Source: Propionispira raffinosivorans DSM 20765
GTDB taxonomy: Bacteria; Bacillota; Negativicutes; Selenomonadales; Selenomonadaceae
NCBI RefSeq assembly: GCF_000381065.1
Contig: NZ_KB905852.1
Coordinates: 1 to 64,000, forward strand
DNA: 64,000 nucleotides
Direction of reading: 5' to 3'
Shown: piece after piece, positions 15,985-25,719 of the stretch
Layout of the letters: every line of letters begins with the position of its first letter
Position numbering within the stretch: position 1 is the first letter of the stretch
The notes under the pieces: generated by a model
Seen by the model: only the letters and a program-made list of their open reading frames with translations
Databases searched by the model: none
What the model was told of the DNA's origin: nothing
Translations under genes and position numbers: made by a program

Positions 15985-16074
15985 TCTATCAGTCTGCCCG
16001 GAATGGGTAGGGCATCGTTTGCTTCCTACGTAACGCCCCTCAATCCTATACCCCATTCTTGACGATTGCCACAT
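15985..16074. other. GC-richer structured patch of unknown nature
   Basis: Within very AT-rich DNA, about 90 bp are markedly GC-richer and fold: GGAATGGGTA (16000-16009) pairs with TACCCCATTC (16049-16058) with one bulge, and GGGCATCGTT pairs with AACGCCCC inside. The minus strand holds a 58-codon frame (16074 to 15898) with no ribosome site and no known motif. It could be a small structured RNA or a relic; no family was recognised. Nothing else was seen in 15922-16158. Confidence 0.35.
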
Positions 16075-16158
16075 AAAATGTTTAATGCCATATATATAGT
16101 ATGAATATTTTATAGTACACAGATAATTGCTGATGAGAAGAGTAACATAGAAAAATAA

Positions 16159-16194
16159 GCAAAAAAATCCGCGCCAACGTGATGCGGCGCGGAT
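16159..16194 (-). terminator. terminator of the small minus-strand gene
   Basis: On the minus strand, a 9-bp GC-rich stem (ATCCGCGCC / GGCGCGGAT, 16167-16175 and 16186-16194) is followed by a seven-base T run. It lies 9 bp after the stop of the 74-residue protein. Confidence 0.85.
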
Positions 16195-16202
16195 GAGAAA
16201 TA

Positions 16203-16427
16203 TTATTTATCTGTTTTGTGAGCATGTTCACAGCAAGATTCTTTTTCTTTGACAGCGGTTTTGAAGCTTTCATACGTTTTACAATAAAGGTCGTATATTT
16301 CGTTTTCAGGCAACGCATGCAGATTTGGTATATTTTTTAGTTTGAGAAGGGTCAGGTCATGCAGAAATTCGCATTTTGTACCATACTTTTTATCATGCCC
16401 TTCAGGTTTAGTGCTTTTTGATCCCAT
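16203..16427 (-). CDS. small hypothetical protein, Cys/His-rich tail
   Basis: A 74-residue soluble protein that I do not recognise. The ATG at 16427 is chosen because GAGGTGAT precedes it at good distance; a longer frame to 16457 lacks this. It contains KYGTKCEFLHDLTLLKLKNI and ends ESCCEHAHKTDK, so Cys and His at the tail could bind metal, though no known finger pattern fits. It has its own strong terminator, which supports a real gene. It sits downstream of the sigma-54 regulator on the same strand. Confidence 0.6.
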   Translation of the reverse strand: MGSKSTKPEGHDKKYGTKCEFLHDLTLLKLKNIPNLHALPENEIYDLYCKTYESFKTAVKEKESCCEHAHKTDK

Positions 16428-16541
16428 AATATCACCTCGTTTCGTGTTATAGTACAATATTTCGCTGATGGTAAAGAAAGACCTGCTAACAAATTGTAAA
16501 AATTTAATTTAAAGGAAAATTTATGGAGGTTTTGATGAAAC

Positions 16542-18572
16542 TCATATTTTATCGAAAGAATCGGGAGCATGATATTGTTTATTTTCATACAGAGGGTTTA
16601 TTTTTAAACCACTTCGTCCTTTTTGTGAAATAATCCAAGTTTCTGTTGCCAATTCTTCTAATAAAATACGTACTTGATTTTCTGGAATGATTAAATTTTG
16701 TGCTAATGAGCGACGACCGATTGAACGGTTTTCCTGATTAGCTTGTTTTATTTCTTGGCATATAGATGTTTTTAGCTGATTTTTATTTTTTGCTGCCGAA
16801 GGTTTAAAATTGCAACTGTTTTGGAGTTCTTCTGGCAAGTCAGTAAAGTGCGGTGGTTTGTTTTGACAAATATTCAGCAGATATTCTACGATGTTTTGTA
16901 GTTCACGAATATTTCCCGGCCAGTTGTATTTCAAAAGATAAGGAGCTATATATTGAAAGTACATAGTAGCTTGATTAGTATCTTTGTTATGGGTATAGTT
17001 TTGATAAAAAACTTTGCATAATAAAAGAATGTCATCCACACGCTCTCGAAGGGGTGGGATTTTAATGGGCAGTACATTTAGTCGATAATACAGATCCTGA
17101 CGAAATAATCCTTTTTTTATTAATGGCTTTAAATCTTGATTGGTGGCGACAATCACTCTAACATCAATCGGGATTAGATTTGAACTGCCAACGCGTCGAA
17201 CTTGCTGTTCTTGTAAAACGCGCAATAATTTTACTTGGAAAGGAAGCGGTGCATCACCTATTTCGTCGAGAAAAATAGTTCCTTTATGAGCAGTTTCGAA
17301 TAAACCAGAAGAACCACCTTTGTTAGCACCTGTAAAAGCTCCCTCAGTATAACCGAACAGTTCTGATTCAAGTAGATTTTCGGTGAGTGCAGCAAAATTT
17401 ACGGCAATAAATGGGCCGGCATGGCGAGGTGAAGCATTGTGTATGCTTTGAGCAATCAGTTCTTTACCAGTACCGCTTTCACCTTGAATTAAGATTGTTG
17501 AGTCAGAATGTGACATTTTTTTGGCGATTTCTAGTGTTTGCCGAATTTTTTTACTTTGACCGACAATTTGCGTAAATGTATAGCGGGCAACATTGTGCTC
17601 TTGGAGCAATTTACGCCGGACCGATTCTTCTAATCTTCTTATTTCGGATACATCTTTAAATGTATAAACTTTGCTATTATCATTTGTTTCAGGATACAGT
17701 GTGGAAACGTTTACGAGGAGATGATGTCCATTTATTTTTAGCAAAGCTTCTTGTGAATTCATTTTTTCTTGGAAAATTTGTAGAATATTTGGATTGGTTA
17801 TTTTATCGATAGGTGAGTGTAATGCATTCTGTGCTTGAACGTGAAGCAGCTTTTCCGCGATTGGATTAAATACGGAAATTTGTCTCATTTCATCTGTCGC
17901 GATAATACCATCATGAACGGTATTTAGAATCGTTTCGAGTTGGGTTTTCATTTTATTGCTTTCATAAATCATTTGGTTTCCATTTTTTATTAGTTGAAGT
18001 ATATCTTGCATGTAATTTGCGGAGAGAAACTCTGCATATAAATCCAATAAACGCAATTGAAGTAGCAATTCAACTAGTGTTGTGATGTCAATTAGACGGG
18101 CTTTTATATCAATGATTTCGTCGACAAAATCAGGAACTCGTTCTTTTTCACCGGGTGTTACTGCGATTTTTAATCTTGGATAACTTATTAGTCCCTGTGC
18201 AAACGGGTAATAGTTAATATGGTCAATACCCAGCGTTTGCAGGAGTGCAATGGTTTGATTGGCACTTGCTAATGAGTCATTAACTAATAGGACGTCAGTT
18301 CCAGCCGATATTTGAAAAAGTTTATTTACTTCATGATAGTTAATGGATCTTCTAGCAATTAAAATCGGACATGTTTTATTTACATACGGTTTAGTTCTTC
18401 GATAAGCAAGCTGACTCGCAAATAAAATAAGATCGGCTTTTATATTGTGAGGCAGGCTTCCTTCGGCATAATAATGACTAACATTTACTTGATTACCTAA
18501 AAGTCGGTGTAATTGTTCGCGACAGGCAAGGGCTGTGTTTTTTCCAATAGCAATAACAACTAAACTTTTCAT
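16542..18572 (-). CDS. sigma-54-dependent activator with PrpR-like sensor and PAS domain
   Basis: Enhancer-binding protein of about 676 residues. The N-terminal ~180 residues resemble the PrpR_N-type ligand domain, a PAS domain follows (NTVHDGIIATDEMRQISVF), then an AAA+ core with Walker A GESGTGKE (about 363), the sigma-54 contact motif GAFTGA (about 409) and FLDEIGDAPLPFQVKLLRVL. The C-terminus looks like a winged helix (SIGRRSLAQNLIIPENQVRI) rather than a Fis-type helix. AGGAGGT lies 14 bases before the ATG, rather far. It is divergent from yjiH-yjiG-iadA, which has a perfect sigma-54 promoter, so isoaspartyl peptide use is the likely regulated pathway. Confidence 0.88.
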   Translation of the reverse strand: MKSLVVIAIGKNTALACREQLHRLLGNQVNVSHYYAEGSLPHNIKADLILFASQLAYRRTKPYVNKTCPILIARRSINYHEVNKLFQISAGTDVLLVNDSLASANQTIALLQTLGIDHINYYPFAQGLISYPRLKIAVTPGEKERVPDFVDEIIDIKARLIDITTLVELLLQLRLLDLYAEFLSANYMQDILQLIKNGNQMIYESNKMKTQLETILNTVHDGIIATDEMRQISVFNPIAEKLLHVQAQNALHSPIDKITNPNILQIFQEKMNSQEALLKINGHHLLVNVSTLYPETNDNSKVYTFKDVSEIRRLEESVRRKLLQEHNVARYTFTQIVGQSKKIRQTLEIAKKMSHSDSTILIQGESGTGKELIAQSIHNASPRHAGPFIAVNFAALTENLLESELFGYTEGAFTGANKGGSSGLFETAHKGTIFLDEIGDAPLPFQVKLLRVLQEQQVRRVGSSNLIPIDVRVIVATNQDLKPLIKKGLFRQDLYYRLNVLPIKIPPLRERVDDILLLCKVFYQNYTHNKDTNQATMYFQYIAPYLLKYNWPGNIRELQNIVEYLLNICQNKPPHFTDLPEELQNSCNFKPSAAKNKNQLKTSICQEIKQANQENRSIGRRSLAQNLIIPENQVRILLEELATETWIISQKGRSGLKINPLYENKQYHAPDSFDKI

Positions 18573-18737
18573 GTAGACGGTGGATACCTCCTGCTGCAAA
18601 TTAACTTTAAGGGATTTAAAAGGGAAATAAAAGGGGTTATATATATCATTTACCTTATTGTAAAGAAATCCTGCTTTTATGATTCATGGAAAGGGTATAA
18701 GTATTAAAGTATAGTAAGCTGAATATTTGTAAATATA

Positions 18738-18757
18738 GGTAATACGCCTAAAACGCC
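18738..18757. promoter_or_regulatory. candidate activator site upstream of sigma-54 promoter
   Basis: ACGCCT occurs twice 10 bp apart (within AATACGCCTAAAACGCCT), about 60 bp upstream of the -24/-12 promoter. A short direct repeat about one helical turn apart in this position could be the upstream activating sequence of the divergent regulator. This is inference. Confidence 0.3.
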
Positions 18758-18801
18758 TTTATTTTATCATAAGTTTAAAGTTTTTTAAATATTTTAAAAC
18801 T

Positions 18802-18817
18802 TGGCACATAATTTGCT
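18802..18817 (+). promoter_or_regulatory. sigma-54 (-24/-12) promoter of yjiH-yjiG-iadA
   Basis: TGGCAC (18802-18807), five bases, TTGCT (18813-18817). GG and GC are ten bases apart, an exact RpoN promoter. It lies 52 bp before the yjiH start codon and is divergent from a sigma-54 activator gene. Confidence 0.92.
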
Positions 18818-18869
18818 GTATATGTAGCTGTAAATTATTTTTTTATAAACTGGGGAGGTCAATTAACAG

Positions 18870-19541
18870 ATGAAAAAAGAAAATGAAGGAGAACTAAAGG
18901 TACCGTGGATTGGATATGTGGCATTCTTTTTTGCTGTTTTAGTGTTTTCAGGAATATTTTCATCATATGACGGATGGTTACGTGTTTTTGATTTTAATGT
19001 ATTAAATGGATCTTTTGGGAAAATTGAAGGCGTCGAAAAAGTTTTTACGTTTCGTGGTGCTGGGGGAACTGGTGCGCGCGATGGTTTTTTATTTGCCTTG
19101 GAATTAATTCCAGCCGTTATTTTAGCATTAGGTCTTGTTAATGTGGTAGATGGTTTGGGTGGATTAAAAGCAGCACAAAAAATAATGTCACCTATTTTGC
19201 GTCCATTACTTGGTATTCCAGGGGTTGCTGCCTTAGCAAATATTGCAAATATGCAAAGTACCGATGCGGCGGCAGGCATGGTTAAAGAATTGGTAGATTT
19301 AGGTGAAATTACGGATGAAGAACGTTCGGTGATTATTGCATATCAGACTAGTGCGAGTGCATTTATTACAAACTATTTTTCTTCGGGACCAGCAGTATTT
19401 TCGTTTATGCTAGTGCCGATTATTGTGCCAATATTGGTTATGTTACTGTTTAAAGTAATTGGTGCGAATTTACTGCGATTATATTTTAAATTTGTTTTAA
19501 GAAATAGATTGAGTGGAGGTGCTAAAAATGGCAACGAATGA
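18870..19541 (+). CDS. yjiH: YjiH-type membrane protein (nucleoside-recognition/gate domain)
   Basis: Polytopic membrane protein of 223 residues. The middle region GGLKAAQKIMSPILRPLLGI followed by PGVAALANIANMQSTDAAAG is the gate-domain pattern of YjiH/SpmA-type proteins. In E. coli yjiH-yjiG lie next to iadA; the same three-gene set occurs here, supporting a transporter for isoaspartyl peptides or their products, although transport has not been shown by the sequence. Ribosome site GGGGAGGT. Its end overlaps the yjiG start by 14 bp. Confidence 0.8.
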   Translation: MKKENEGELKVPWIGYVAFFFAVLVFSGIFSSYDGWLRVFDFNVLNGSFGKIEGVEKVFTFRGAGGTGARDGFLFALELIPAVILALGLVNVVDGLGGLKAAQKIMSPILRPLLGIPGVAALANIANMQSTDAAAGMVKELVDLGEITDEERSVIIAYQTSASAFITNYFSSGPAVFSFMLVPIIVPILVMLLFKVIGANLLRLYFKFVLRNRLSGGAKNGNE

Positions 19542-20013
19542 TGATGTGACAGTAGAAAAGAAAAATATTCTTGATTTATTTATTGAAGGAGCTCAGCGTG
19601 GTTTTACGATTGGAACTACGAGTCTTTTACCAAACGTAGTGATGGCATTTGTCATTATTCGAGTGCTGGACGTCACGGGTCTTTTGAAATTAATTGGTAT
19701 TGTTTTTGCTCCGATTATGGCACTTTGGGGACTTCCGGGCGAAGCTGCAACTGTCATTATAACGTCACTTATGAGTATGGGCGGGGCGATTGGTGTAGCG
19801 GTAGGCCTTTATACAGGAGCGAATCTTGATGCAACACAGGTTACAATGCTTGTTCCGGCAATTTATTTAATGGGGAATCCTGTACAGAATATTGGACGCT
19901 GCTTAGGAATTGCTAATGTGAATACAAAACATTATGCGGCTATATTAGGGATTTGTGTAATTAATGCATTACTGTCTATATGGTTTATGAGATTTATTTT
20001 AATGTTTTTTTGA
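19528..20013 (+). CDS. yjiG: YjiG-type membrane protein (SpmB-like)
   Basis: Membrane protein of 161 residues with several hydrophobic segments and the motif YLMGNPVQNIGRCLGIANV near the C-terminus, as in YjiG. The start at 19528 follows GGAGGTGC; an upstream GTG at 19513 in the same frame lacks a site. It forms a pair with YjiH, as SpmA/SpmB do, and lies 34 bp before iadA. Confidence 0.8.
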   Translation: MATNDDVTVEKKNILDLFIEGAQRGFTIGTTSLLPNVVMAFVIIRVLDVTGLLKLIGIVFAPIMALWGLPGEAATVIITSLMSMGGAIGVAVGLYTGANLDATQVTMLVPAIYLMGNPVQNIGRCLGIANVNTKHYAAILGICVINALLSIWFMRFILMFF

Positions 20014-20047
20014 AAATGTTTTTATTAAAAAATAAAGGGGCGAGAAT

Positions 20048-21235
20048 ATGATACAATCTAAAATTTTTTTCACGTTATTGCGGAATGTGAAGATAGTTGC
20101 ACCAAATGATTTAGGCTGTCAAAATATTTTAATTGCTGGTGATAAGGTCGCCGCGATTGGAAGAAATCTAACAATACCACAAGGTTATTGTGTTGAAGAA
20201 ATTGATTTGTCAGGTCATACATTAATGCCAGGTTTTATTGATAGTCATGTTCACATGATTGGTGGAGGTGGAGAAGGTGGTTATGCTACGCGCACACCAG
20301 AAATTGTACTGTCTAAAGTAACTACTGCGGGTGTGACTACATTGGTAGGGTGCCTTGGTACAGATGGAGTAACACGGCATGTAGAGAGCTTACTGGCAAA
20401 AGCTCGTGGCTTAGAAGCAGAAGGTCTTTCCACTTATATTTATACTGGTGCATATGAAATTCCCACACCAACCATTACGGGCAGTGTGCGAAAAGATATT
20501 ATCATCATTGATAAGATTATTGGTGCAGGTGAACTGGCGATGGCAGATCATCGTTCGGCGCAGCCAACCAAAGATGAGTATCAAAAAATTGCTGCAGAAG
20601 CTAGAGTCGGCGGTATGCTAAGTGCTAAAGCTGGAATTATTGATATGCATATGGGGGATGGAAAAGATGGCATGAAGTTGCTATTTGAAATAACAGCCAA
20701 TGGTGAAATTCCAAAATCACAATTTTTACCGACTCATGTTAATCGGAATAAAGAGTTATTTGCACAAAGCATTGAATGGGCAAAACAAGGAGGCATGATG
20801 GATATCACATCCGGTGTGAGTCCAGCAAGTGGTTCAGTGAAAGCCATTAAGCCAAGCCAAGCTGTGAAAAAAGCACTGGATGCGGGTGTTCCCTTAAGTC
20901 AAATTACGATGAGTTCCGATGGAAATGGCAGTATGCCAATATTTGATCAACAGGGCAATACAATCGGGGTTGGGGTTGCTAGTCAATTTTCAATGCTAGA
21001 AGAATTCAGGGATATGGTTCAACTAGAAGGTATTGAAATCAGTGATGCAGTTCAAATTATTACCACAAATGTAGCTAAGATTTTAAAAATATGGCCGCAA
21101 AAAGGCAGTATCCAAGTAGGCAGTGATGCTGATTTTACAATTATTGATGATGAATTTGTTTTGCAGCATGTTTGGGCCAAAGGACAACATATGGTTAATG
21201 CTGGGAAAGCTGTTGTTTTGGGAACGTTTGAGTAG
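20048..21235 (+). CDS. iadA: isoaspartyl dipeptidase
   Basis: Metal-dependent amidohydrolase of 395 residues that hydrolyses beta-aspartyl dipeptides formed in protein breakdown. The metal-binding HVH lies in DSHVHMIGGGGEGG, and GYATRTPE, THVNRN and SSDGNGSMP supply the other ligand and substrate regions of IadA. The usual length (about 390) is kept. Ribosome site AAGGGGCGAG. The position after yjiH-yjiG matches the E. coli operon, but here the unit is under sigma-54 control. Confidence 0.92.
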   Translation: MIQSKIFFTLLRNVKIVAPNDLGCQNILIAGDKVAAIGRNLTIPQGYCVEEIDLSGHTLMPGFIDSHVHMIGGGGEGGYATRTPEIVLSKVTTAGVTTLVGCLGTDGVTRHVESLLAKARGLEAEGLSTYIYTGAYEIPTPTITGSVRKDIIIIDKIIGAGELAMADHRSAQPTKDEYQKIAAEARVGGMLSAKAGIIDMHMGDGKDGMKLLFEITANGEIPKSQFLPTHVNRNKELFAQSIEWAKQGGMMDITSGVSPASGSVKAIKPSQAVKKALDAGVPLSQITMSSDGNGSMPIFDQQGNTIGVGVASQFSMLEEFRDMVQLEGIEISDAVQIITTNVAKILKIWPQKGSIQVGSDADFTIIDDEFVLQHVWAKGQHMVNAGKAVVLGTFE

Positions 21236-21407
21236 AAAAAACATAAAATATATTTAAGTAAATGTCAAAGGCATCCATCTAGTGTTCCTTTTAACTGCAC
21301 AGTTTAAAAGCAATGCTGAAATATTTAGCTGAGTCATTTAAGGGGCAATAAGGAATTTGCAAAATAAAGGAACGAGTCCGTAAAGATCCATCTAAGGAGG
21401 CTATGCA

Positions 21408-21671
21408 ATGAATGTTTGGATTGTATTAATACCACTAGTAATAATAGCAGCATCTTATTTTGAGATTTACAGATTGAAACATATTACGGTTGCATATAAA
21501 GATGATTTTGGATGTGTTCGTGGTTATGCTTTTGATTATGCTTATCCGCTGCAAGAGAAGTGGATGAATATTTCGGAATTTGAAAAATATGTAGCAGCGA
21601 AAAAAAAATTACCCGAGGTCAAGATTGAACGAATAAAAGTAAAAACGGAATGGAAAGTGCGCAGAGTATAA
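21408..21671 (+). CDS. small membrane-anchored protein of unknown function
   Basis: An 87-residue protein not recognised. Residues 2-20 form one hydrophobic segment (VWIVLIPLVIIAASYFEIY), followed by a charged, soluble tail ending in Lys/Arg-rich sequence (KIERIKVKTEWKVRRV). It looks like a single-pass protein with a cytosolic basic tail. Ribosome site AAGGAGG at good distance. The 172-bp gap before it holds no clear signal. Confidence 0.6.
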   Translation: MNVWIVLIPLVIIAASYFEIYRLKHITVAYKDDFGCVRGYAFDYAYPLQEKWMNISEFEKYVAAKKKLPEVKIERIKVKTEWKVRRV

Positions 21672-21713
21672 ATGACTCGAGTACATAAAATTTTTGTTAT
21701 TACCACTTTGTTA

Positions 21714-21755
21714 GCTTGTTAAATTTTTGTTAAGATATTGGAAACTTTAACAAGC
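21714..21755. repeat. 10-bp inverted repeat
   Basis: GCTTGTTAAA (21714-21723) and its perfect inverse TTTAACAAGC (21746-21755) enclose 22 bases. No U-tract follows, so it is not a plain terminator. It lies in the leader region of the chemoreceptor gene and could be an operator. Confidence 0.35.
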
Positions 21756-21838
21756 ATTTGAGTTTGTCATGGACAAAAGTCCCGCGATGCGGTAAAATAT
21801 TGAACAAGCAGAAGTAAAAGATTTTGTTGGTCAATGAT

Positions 21839-21877
21839 GACTATGGGATACAATTGTACTCCATAGTCTTTTTTTTT
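21839..21877 (+). terminator. terminator ahead of the chemoreceptor gene
   Basis: GACTATGG (21839-21846) and CCATAGTC (21861-21868) form an 8-bp stem followed by nine T. It lies only 32 bp before the chemoreceptor ATG, with no gene close upstream that needs it, so it may be an attenuator in the leader. Confidence 0.7.
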
Positions 21878-21909
21878 ACACTGCATTATTTACGGGTGGA
21901 GGGCTATAT

Positions 21910-23892
21910 ATGAATCTGAAAAAAAAACTAATGCTTATCTTTTCGTTCTTGATGGCAACGTTGCTGGTGCTTATTTCCTGCTCAGCCTATTTTTATACGG
22001 AGAAGATGTTGAAAAATGAAATAGAGAAAGGTGCGAAAGCGATCGTAGATGCTTCGACGAAGGATCTTGATGGATGGCTTTATGGAAAAGCCGCTGTTGT
22101 AAAGACTAAGGCAATGACTATTCAGTCATTAGCTGGTGACGGCATGGTTACACTGCCAATGCTTTTGGGATTTGATCAGGCGGATAAAGAAATCAGTGAT
22201 TTATATTTTGGACAAAATTCAGACGGTAAAATAATCGATGGTAAACTTTGGATACCACCAGCAGATTTCGATTCACGTACGCGTTCTTGGTATAAAGATG
22301 CAATTGCGGGAAATGGGTTGACTTTTGGTGAGCCGTATTTAGATGGTGTTACAAAAAAAATGGCACTTCCAGTGGGGATACCAATGAAAACGTCGACGGG
22401 AGAGATTCGCGGCGTTTTGTCAGCCGATGTGCTTATGGATACCGTATTTAGTACTATAGCGAAAATTCGTCCTTTTGATGACAGTTTTGCTTTTTTATTA
22501 AATAAATCAGGCACGATTCTAGCTTATTCAGAAGAATCGGTACAAAATAAAAATATCAAAGATGTCGAGGCTCTCAAACCAATTTATGAGGTCTTAAAGG
22601 GAACGGAAAATCAGGATAAGGGAATTTCGTCTTATAAAATGAATGGTAAAGACTATTTATTAGTTTTTGAAAAAGTACCATCCACGCAGTGGCTCTTGGG
22701 AATCAATATTCCGATTTCTGTGGCGTATGCGCCACTGGCTACTTTGCGTTGGATCTTTATTTTCGGTACATTACTAGCACTTATTATCGTGGTATTGGCA
22801 ACGTGGATCATCGCTAAGCGCATGGCGCAGCCGTTGGAACTTTTGACACAGTATGTAGAGAAAATTGCAGAAGGTGATTTTACGCAGAAAGTTGATATTA
22901 CAGGTGAAGATGAAATTGCAGTACTTGCAGCAGGGTTTAATAAAATGCGGGATGCTTTGAGGGCTTTGATTCGTAAAGTTGCCGATCAATCGGAGCACAT
23001 GGCAGCTGCCAGTGAAGAGCTAACCGCAAGTGCACATCAGACTGCGCAGGCAGCAACCCAGGTTGCCGGGTCGATTACCAATGTAGCTGAGGGCGCGCAT
23101 AAGCAGATGAAATCTGTAGAAGAAGCGTCTATCGTAGCAGTTGAGATGAAAAATAATGTAGAAGTGATTGCAGCGGATAGTGGTAAAGCTGTAGCCGAAG
23201 CAAGGCAGGCCGCGGAACATGCAGAGCGTGGCAGTAGTGATGTTGACATCATGGTAAGTAATATGCAGGATATAGAACAGTCGGTACAATCATCCGCTGC
23301 AGTTATCGGTAAACTGGGGGCACAGTCGCAAAAGATTGGTCAGATTACAGAAACGATTTCCAGCATTGCTTCACAAACAAATTTACTGGCACTTAACGCA
23401 GCGATTGAGGCAGCCCGTGCTGGTGAACAGGGACGAGGCTTTGCTGTAGTAGCAGAGGAAGTTAGAAAACTGGCAGAAGAAGTTAAAAAAGCAGCGCAAA
23501 AGATTTCTGAAGAAATTATCACAGTACAGAGTGATACCGAAGCAGCTGTCTCTGCGATGGCGGAAGGCAACCAAAAGGTGAAGGCTGGCGTTGAAAGCGT
23601 TCATATGGTCGGTGGTAGTCTCAAATCAATTGTCCAGCTTGTGCATCAAAGTAGTGATGGGATGGAAGGAATTCAGCTGGCACTCAAGAAAATCGTTGAT
23701 GGCAGTCAACGTATTGATTCTTCTGTGAAGAATATCGATGCTATCAGCAGAGTATCTACGGATGAATCGCAGATGGTGTCCGCGGCGGCTGAGGAGCAGC
23801 TCGCATCTATGGACGAAATTTCATCTGCGAGCCAAAGCCTGGCGCAGATGGCGCAGGAATTGCAAGCGGCGATTTCCGTCTTTAAGATTTAA
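21910..23892 (+). CDS. methyl-accepting chemotaxis protein, dCache sensor
   Basis: Chemoreceptor of 660 residues. A signal anchor (about 8-28) is followed by a periplasmic double-Cache sensor (about 35-280), a second membrane segment (about 283-303), HAMP, and a cytoplasmic signalling domain with the CheA/CheW tip [20 protein letters not shown] near residue 486. dCache domains usually bind amino acids or other small ligands; the ligand here is unknown. Ribosome site GGTGGAGGG. One of three chemoreceptors in the window. Confidence 0.93.
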   Translation: MNLKKKLMLIFSFLMATLLVLISCSAYFYTEKMLKNEIEKGAKAIVDASTKDLDGWLYGKAAVVKTKAMTIQSLAGDGMVTLPMLLGFDQADKEISDLYFGQNSDGKIIDGKLWIPPADFDSRTRSWYKDAIAGNGLTFGEPYLDGVTKKMALPVGIPMKTSTGEIRGVLSADVLMDTVFSTIAKIRPFDDSFAFLLNKSGTILAYSEESVQNKNIKDVEALKPIYEVLKGTENQDKGISSYKMNGKDYLLVFEKVPSTQWLLGINIPISVAYAPLATLRWIFIFGTLLALIIVVLATWIIAKRMAQPLELLTQYVEKIAEGDFTQKVDITGEDEIAVLAAGFNKMRDALRALIRKVADQSEHMAAASEELTASAHQTAQAATQVAGSITNVAEGAHKQMKSVEEASIVAVEMKNNVEVIAADSGKAVAEARQAAEHAERGSSDVDIMVSNMQDIEQSVQSSAAVIGKLGAQSQKIGQITETISSIASQTNLLALNAAIEAARAGEQGRGFAVVAEEVRKLAEEVKKAAQKISEEIITVQSDTEAAVSAMAEGNQKVKAGVESVHMVGGSLKSIVQLVHQSSDGMEGIQLALKKIVDGSQRIDSSVKNIDAISRVSTDESQMVSAAAEEQLASMDEISSASQSLAQMAQELQAAISVFKI

Positions 23893-23904
23893 TTGTAAAT
23901 GCAT

Positions 23905-23942
23905 AAAAAGCTGAACCTCGGTGTTTTGAGGTTCAGCTTTTT
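23905..23942 (+). terminator. chemoreceptor terminator
   Basis: Perfect stem AAAAAGCTGAACCTC / GAGGTTCAGCTTTTT, 12 bp after the stop. The symmetric A and T runs allow use in both directions. Confidence 0.9.
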
Positions 23943-24111
23943 ATCGATGTGCACCTATTTCTAATAGAAAACAGGTTTTTTGCGTGTGTGGGTGAAAGTA
24001 AGTGAATTTTGCTTATAGAAGGAAGCTGTAATTGGTTATGCTTTGGTATATACTTATTAAAGTAATCAGGAAACTTAAATACATTTTAATTTTTATTAAA
24101 GGAGCAAACAA

Positions 24112-25719
24112 ATGGAATCACGGAGTATTTTAACGAATAAATATTACCTATATGTGACCGAGTTTTTTGCAGGAATGTCAGTTATGGCGGTTGAACTTGC
24201 GGCAAGCAGACTTTTAGCCCCGTACTTTAGTTCTTCACAGATTGTCTGGACGATTATTATTGGAACGATTATGATTGCGATGGCTTTGGGGAATATTTGG
24301 GGTGGCAGAAGTGCCGATAAGAATCCTAATCCAGACGTATTATATATGCGGCTGATTATTGCCGCACTTTGGATTGCCGCAATACCTTTGTTGGGTAAAT
24401 ATGTTATTTTAGTTGTATCAGCATCACTGGTTTTGACTATAAACAGTAATTTTTTAGTTTTGGCAGCCTTTTTATCTTGTATGCTTATTTTTGTCTTTCC
24501 ACTTTTTTTATTGGGGACCGTTACGCCTTCGCTTGTGAAATATACAGTAGATAGTTTGGCTGATAGTGGGAAGATTGTGGGTACGCTTGTAGCGGTAAAT
24601 ACCATTGGCAGTATTCTTGGTACATTTTTACCGACCTTCGTTACGATTCCAGCCGTTGGGACATCTATTACGTTCTTATTGTTTTCAGGAATTTTACTAT
24701 TGCTCGGGTTGATCTACTTTATCCAGAAAAAAACGCAAAAAGTAAAATGCATTATCAGTGTTTTTTTATTTATTCTTTGCAGCATATTTGGTTCTTCTGA
24801 TCGTTTCGCATTTTGGGAAAATAATCTCTTATATGAAGGCGAATCGATTTACAATTATCTTCAGGTCAAAGAAACCAATGATAGTGTAATCCTTTCGACA
24901 AATGTTCTGTTCGGTGTTCAATCTATCATGAAAAAAGATGATAGTTTGACCGGAATGTATTATGATTATGCACTGGCAGCACCGGTCATGTCCGGTCTTA
25001 ATGCCAAAGAAAATGCAAAAATTCTAGTGCTTGGTATGGGAACGGGAACGTATGCAAAACAATGTCAAAAATATTTTAGTAATACGTCCATTGAAGGCGT
25101 AGAAATCGATCAGAAAATCACGAATTTAGCAAGTGAATATTTTAAACTTCCCAATACTATAAAGGTGACTACCTATGATGGACGAGCCTATTTGAATGCA
25201 ACGGATGGAAAATATGATGTAATTATGGTGGATGCCTATCAGGATATAACGATACCTTTTCAGATGTCTTCATTAGAGTTTTTTACGCTGGTCAAGAAGC
25301 ACTTAACCAAAGATGGTATTATGGTCGTAAATATGAATATGCATACTGAAAAAGAGGGGAATATTAATCAGTATTTATCAGATACCATTGCAAATGTTTT
25401 TGACAAGGTTTATACAGTGAATGTGGCAAGAGGAACGAATCGGGAATTGTTTGCTACGCAAAATAAGGATATTGCTGAAACTTTTGCCCAAAATACGATG
25501 CAGCTAAAAGATAGTGCGTTAAAAAACTTGATGCATAATATTGAGAGGGATATGAAGCTTTATCAAAAAGGTGACTATCTTTTGACCGATGACAAGGCTC
25601 CAGTGGAACTTTTGGGAATGCGGGTAATTGATGAATTAATCCAGACCGAACTAAGTTATTATAAAGAAATATTTAAAACAGACGGGGTAAATGGAGTATT
25701 GAAAAATGTATTATTTTGA
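24112..25719 (+). CDS. membrane protein fused to spermidine synthase-like domain
   Basis: Protein of 535 residues. The N-terminal half (about 1-230) has several membrane segments of the kind seen in fused-MFS/spermidine synthases (GMSVMAVELAASRLLAPYF; LGTVTPSLVKY). The C-terminal half is a Rossmann methyltransferase-like domain with VLGMGTGTYAKQC, GVEIDQKI, YDGRAYL and VDAYQDITIPFQMSS. The SAM/dcSAM fold is clear, but whether it makes polyamines is uncertain because these fused proteins are largely uncharacterised. Ribosome site AAAGGAGC. Not in an operon. Confidence 0.8.
   Translation: MESRSILTNKYYLYVTEFFAGMSVMAVELAASRLLAPYFSSSQIVWTIIIGTIMIAMALGNIWGGRSADKNPNPDVLYMRLIIAALWIAAIPLLGKYVILVVSASLVLTINSNFLVLAAFLSCMLIFVFPLFLLGTVTPSLVKYTVDSLADSGKIVGTLVAVNTIGSILGTFLPTFVTIPAVGTSITFLLFSGILLLLGLIYFIQKKTQKVKCIISVFLFILCSIFGSSDRFAFWENNLLYEGESIYNYLQVKETNDSVILSTNVLFGVQSIMKKDDSLTGMYYDYALAAPVMSGLNAKENAKILVLGMGTGTYAKQCQKYFSNTSIEGVEIDQKITNLASEYFKLPNTIKVTTYDGRAYLNATDGKYDVIMVDAYQDITIPFQMSSLEFFTLVKKHLTKDGIMVVNMNMHTEKEGNINQYLSDTIANVFDKVYTVNVARGTNRELFATQNKDIAETFAQNTMQLKDSALKNLMHNIERDMKLYQKGDYLLTDDKAPVELLGMRVIDELIQTELSYYKEIFKTDGVNGVLKNVLF

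Noticed and set aside
15898-16074. 58-codon minus-strand frame over the GC-rich patch
   Set aside because: No ribosome site and no recognisable motif; kept only as part of an unexplained structured patch.
18863-19279. 138-codon minus-strand frame over yjiH
   Set aside because: Antisense to a membrane protein gene supported by operon context; composition Pro/Lys/Asn-rich, typical of a shadow.
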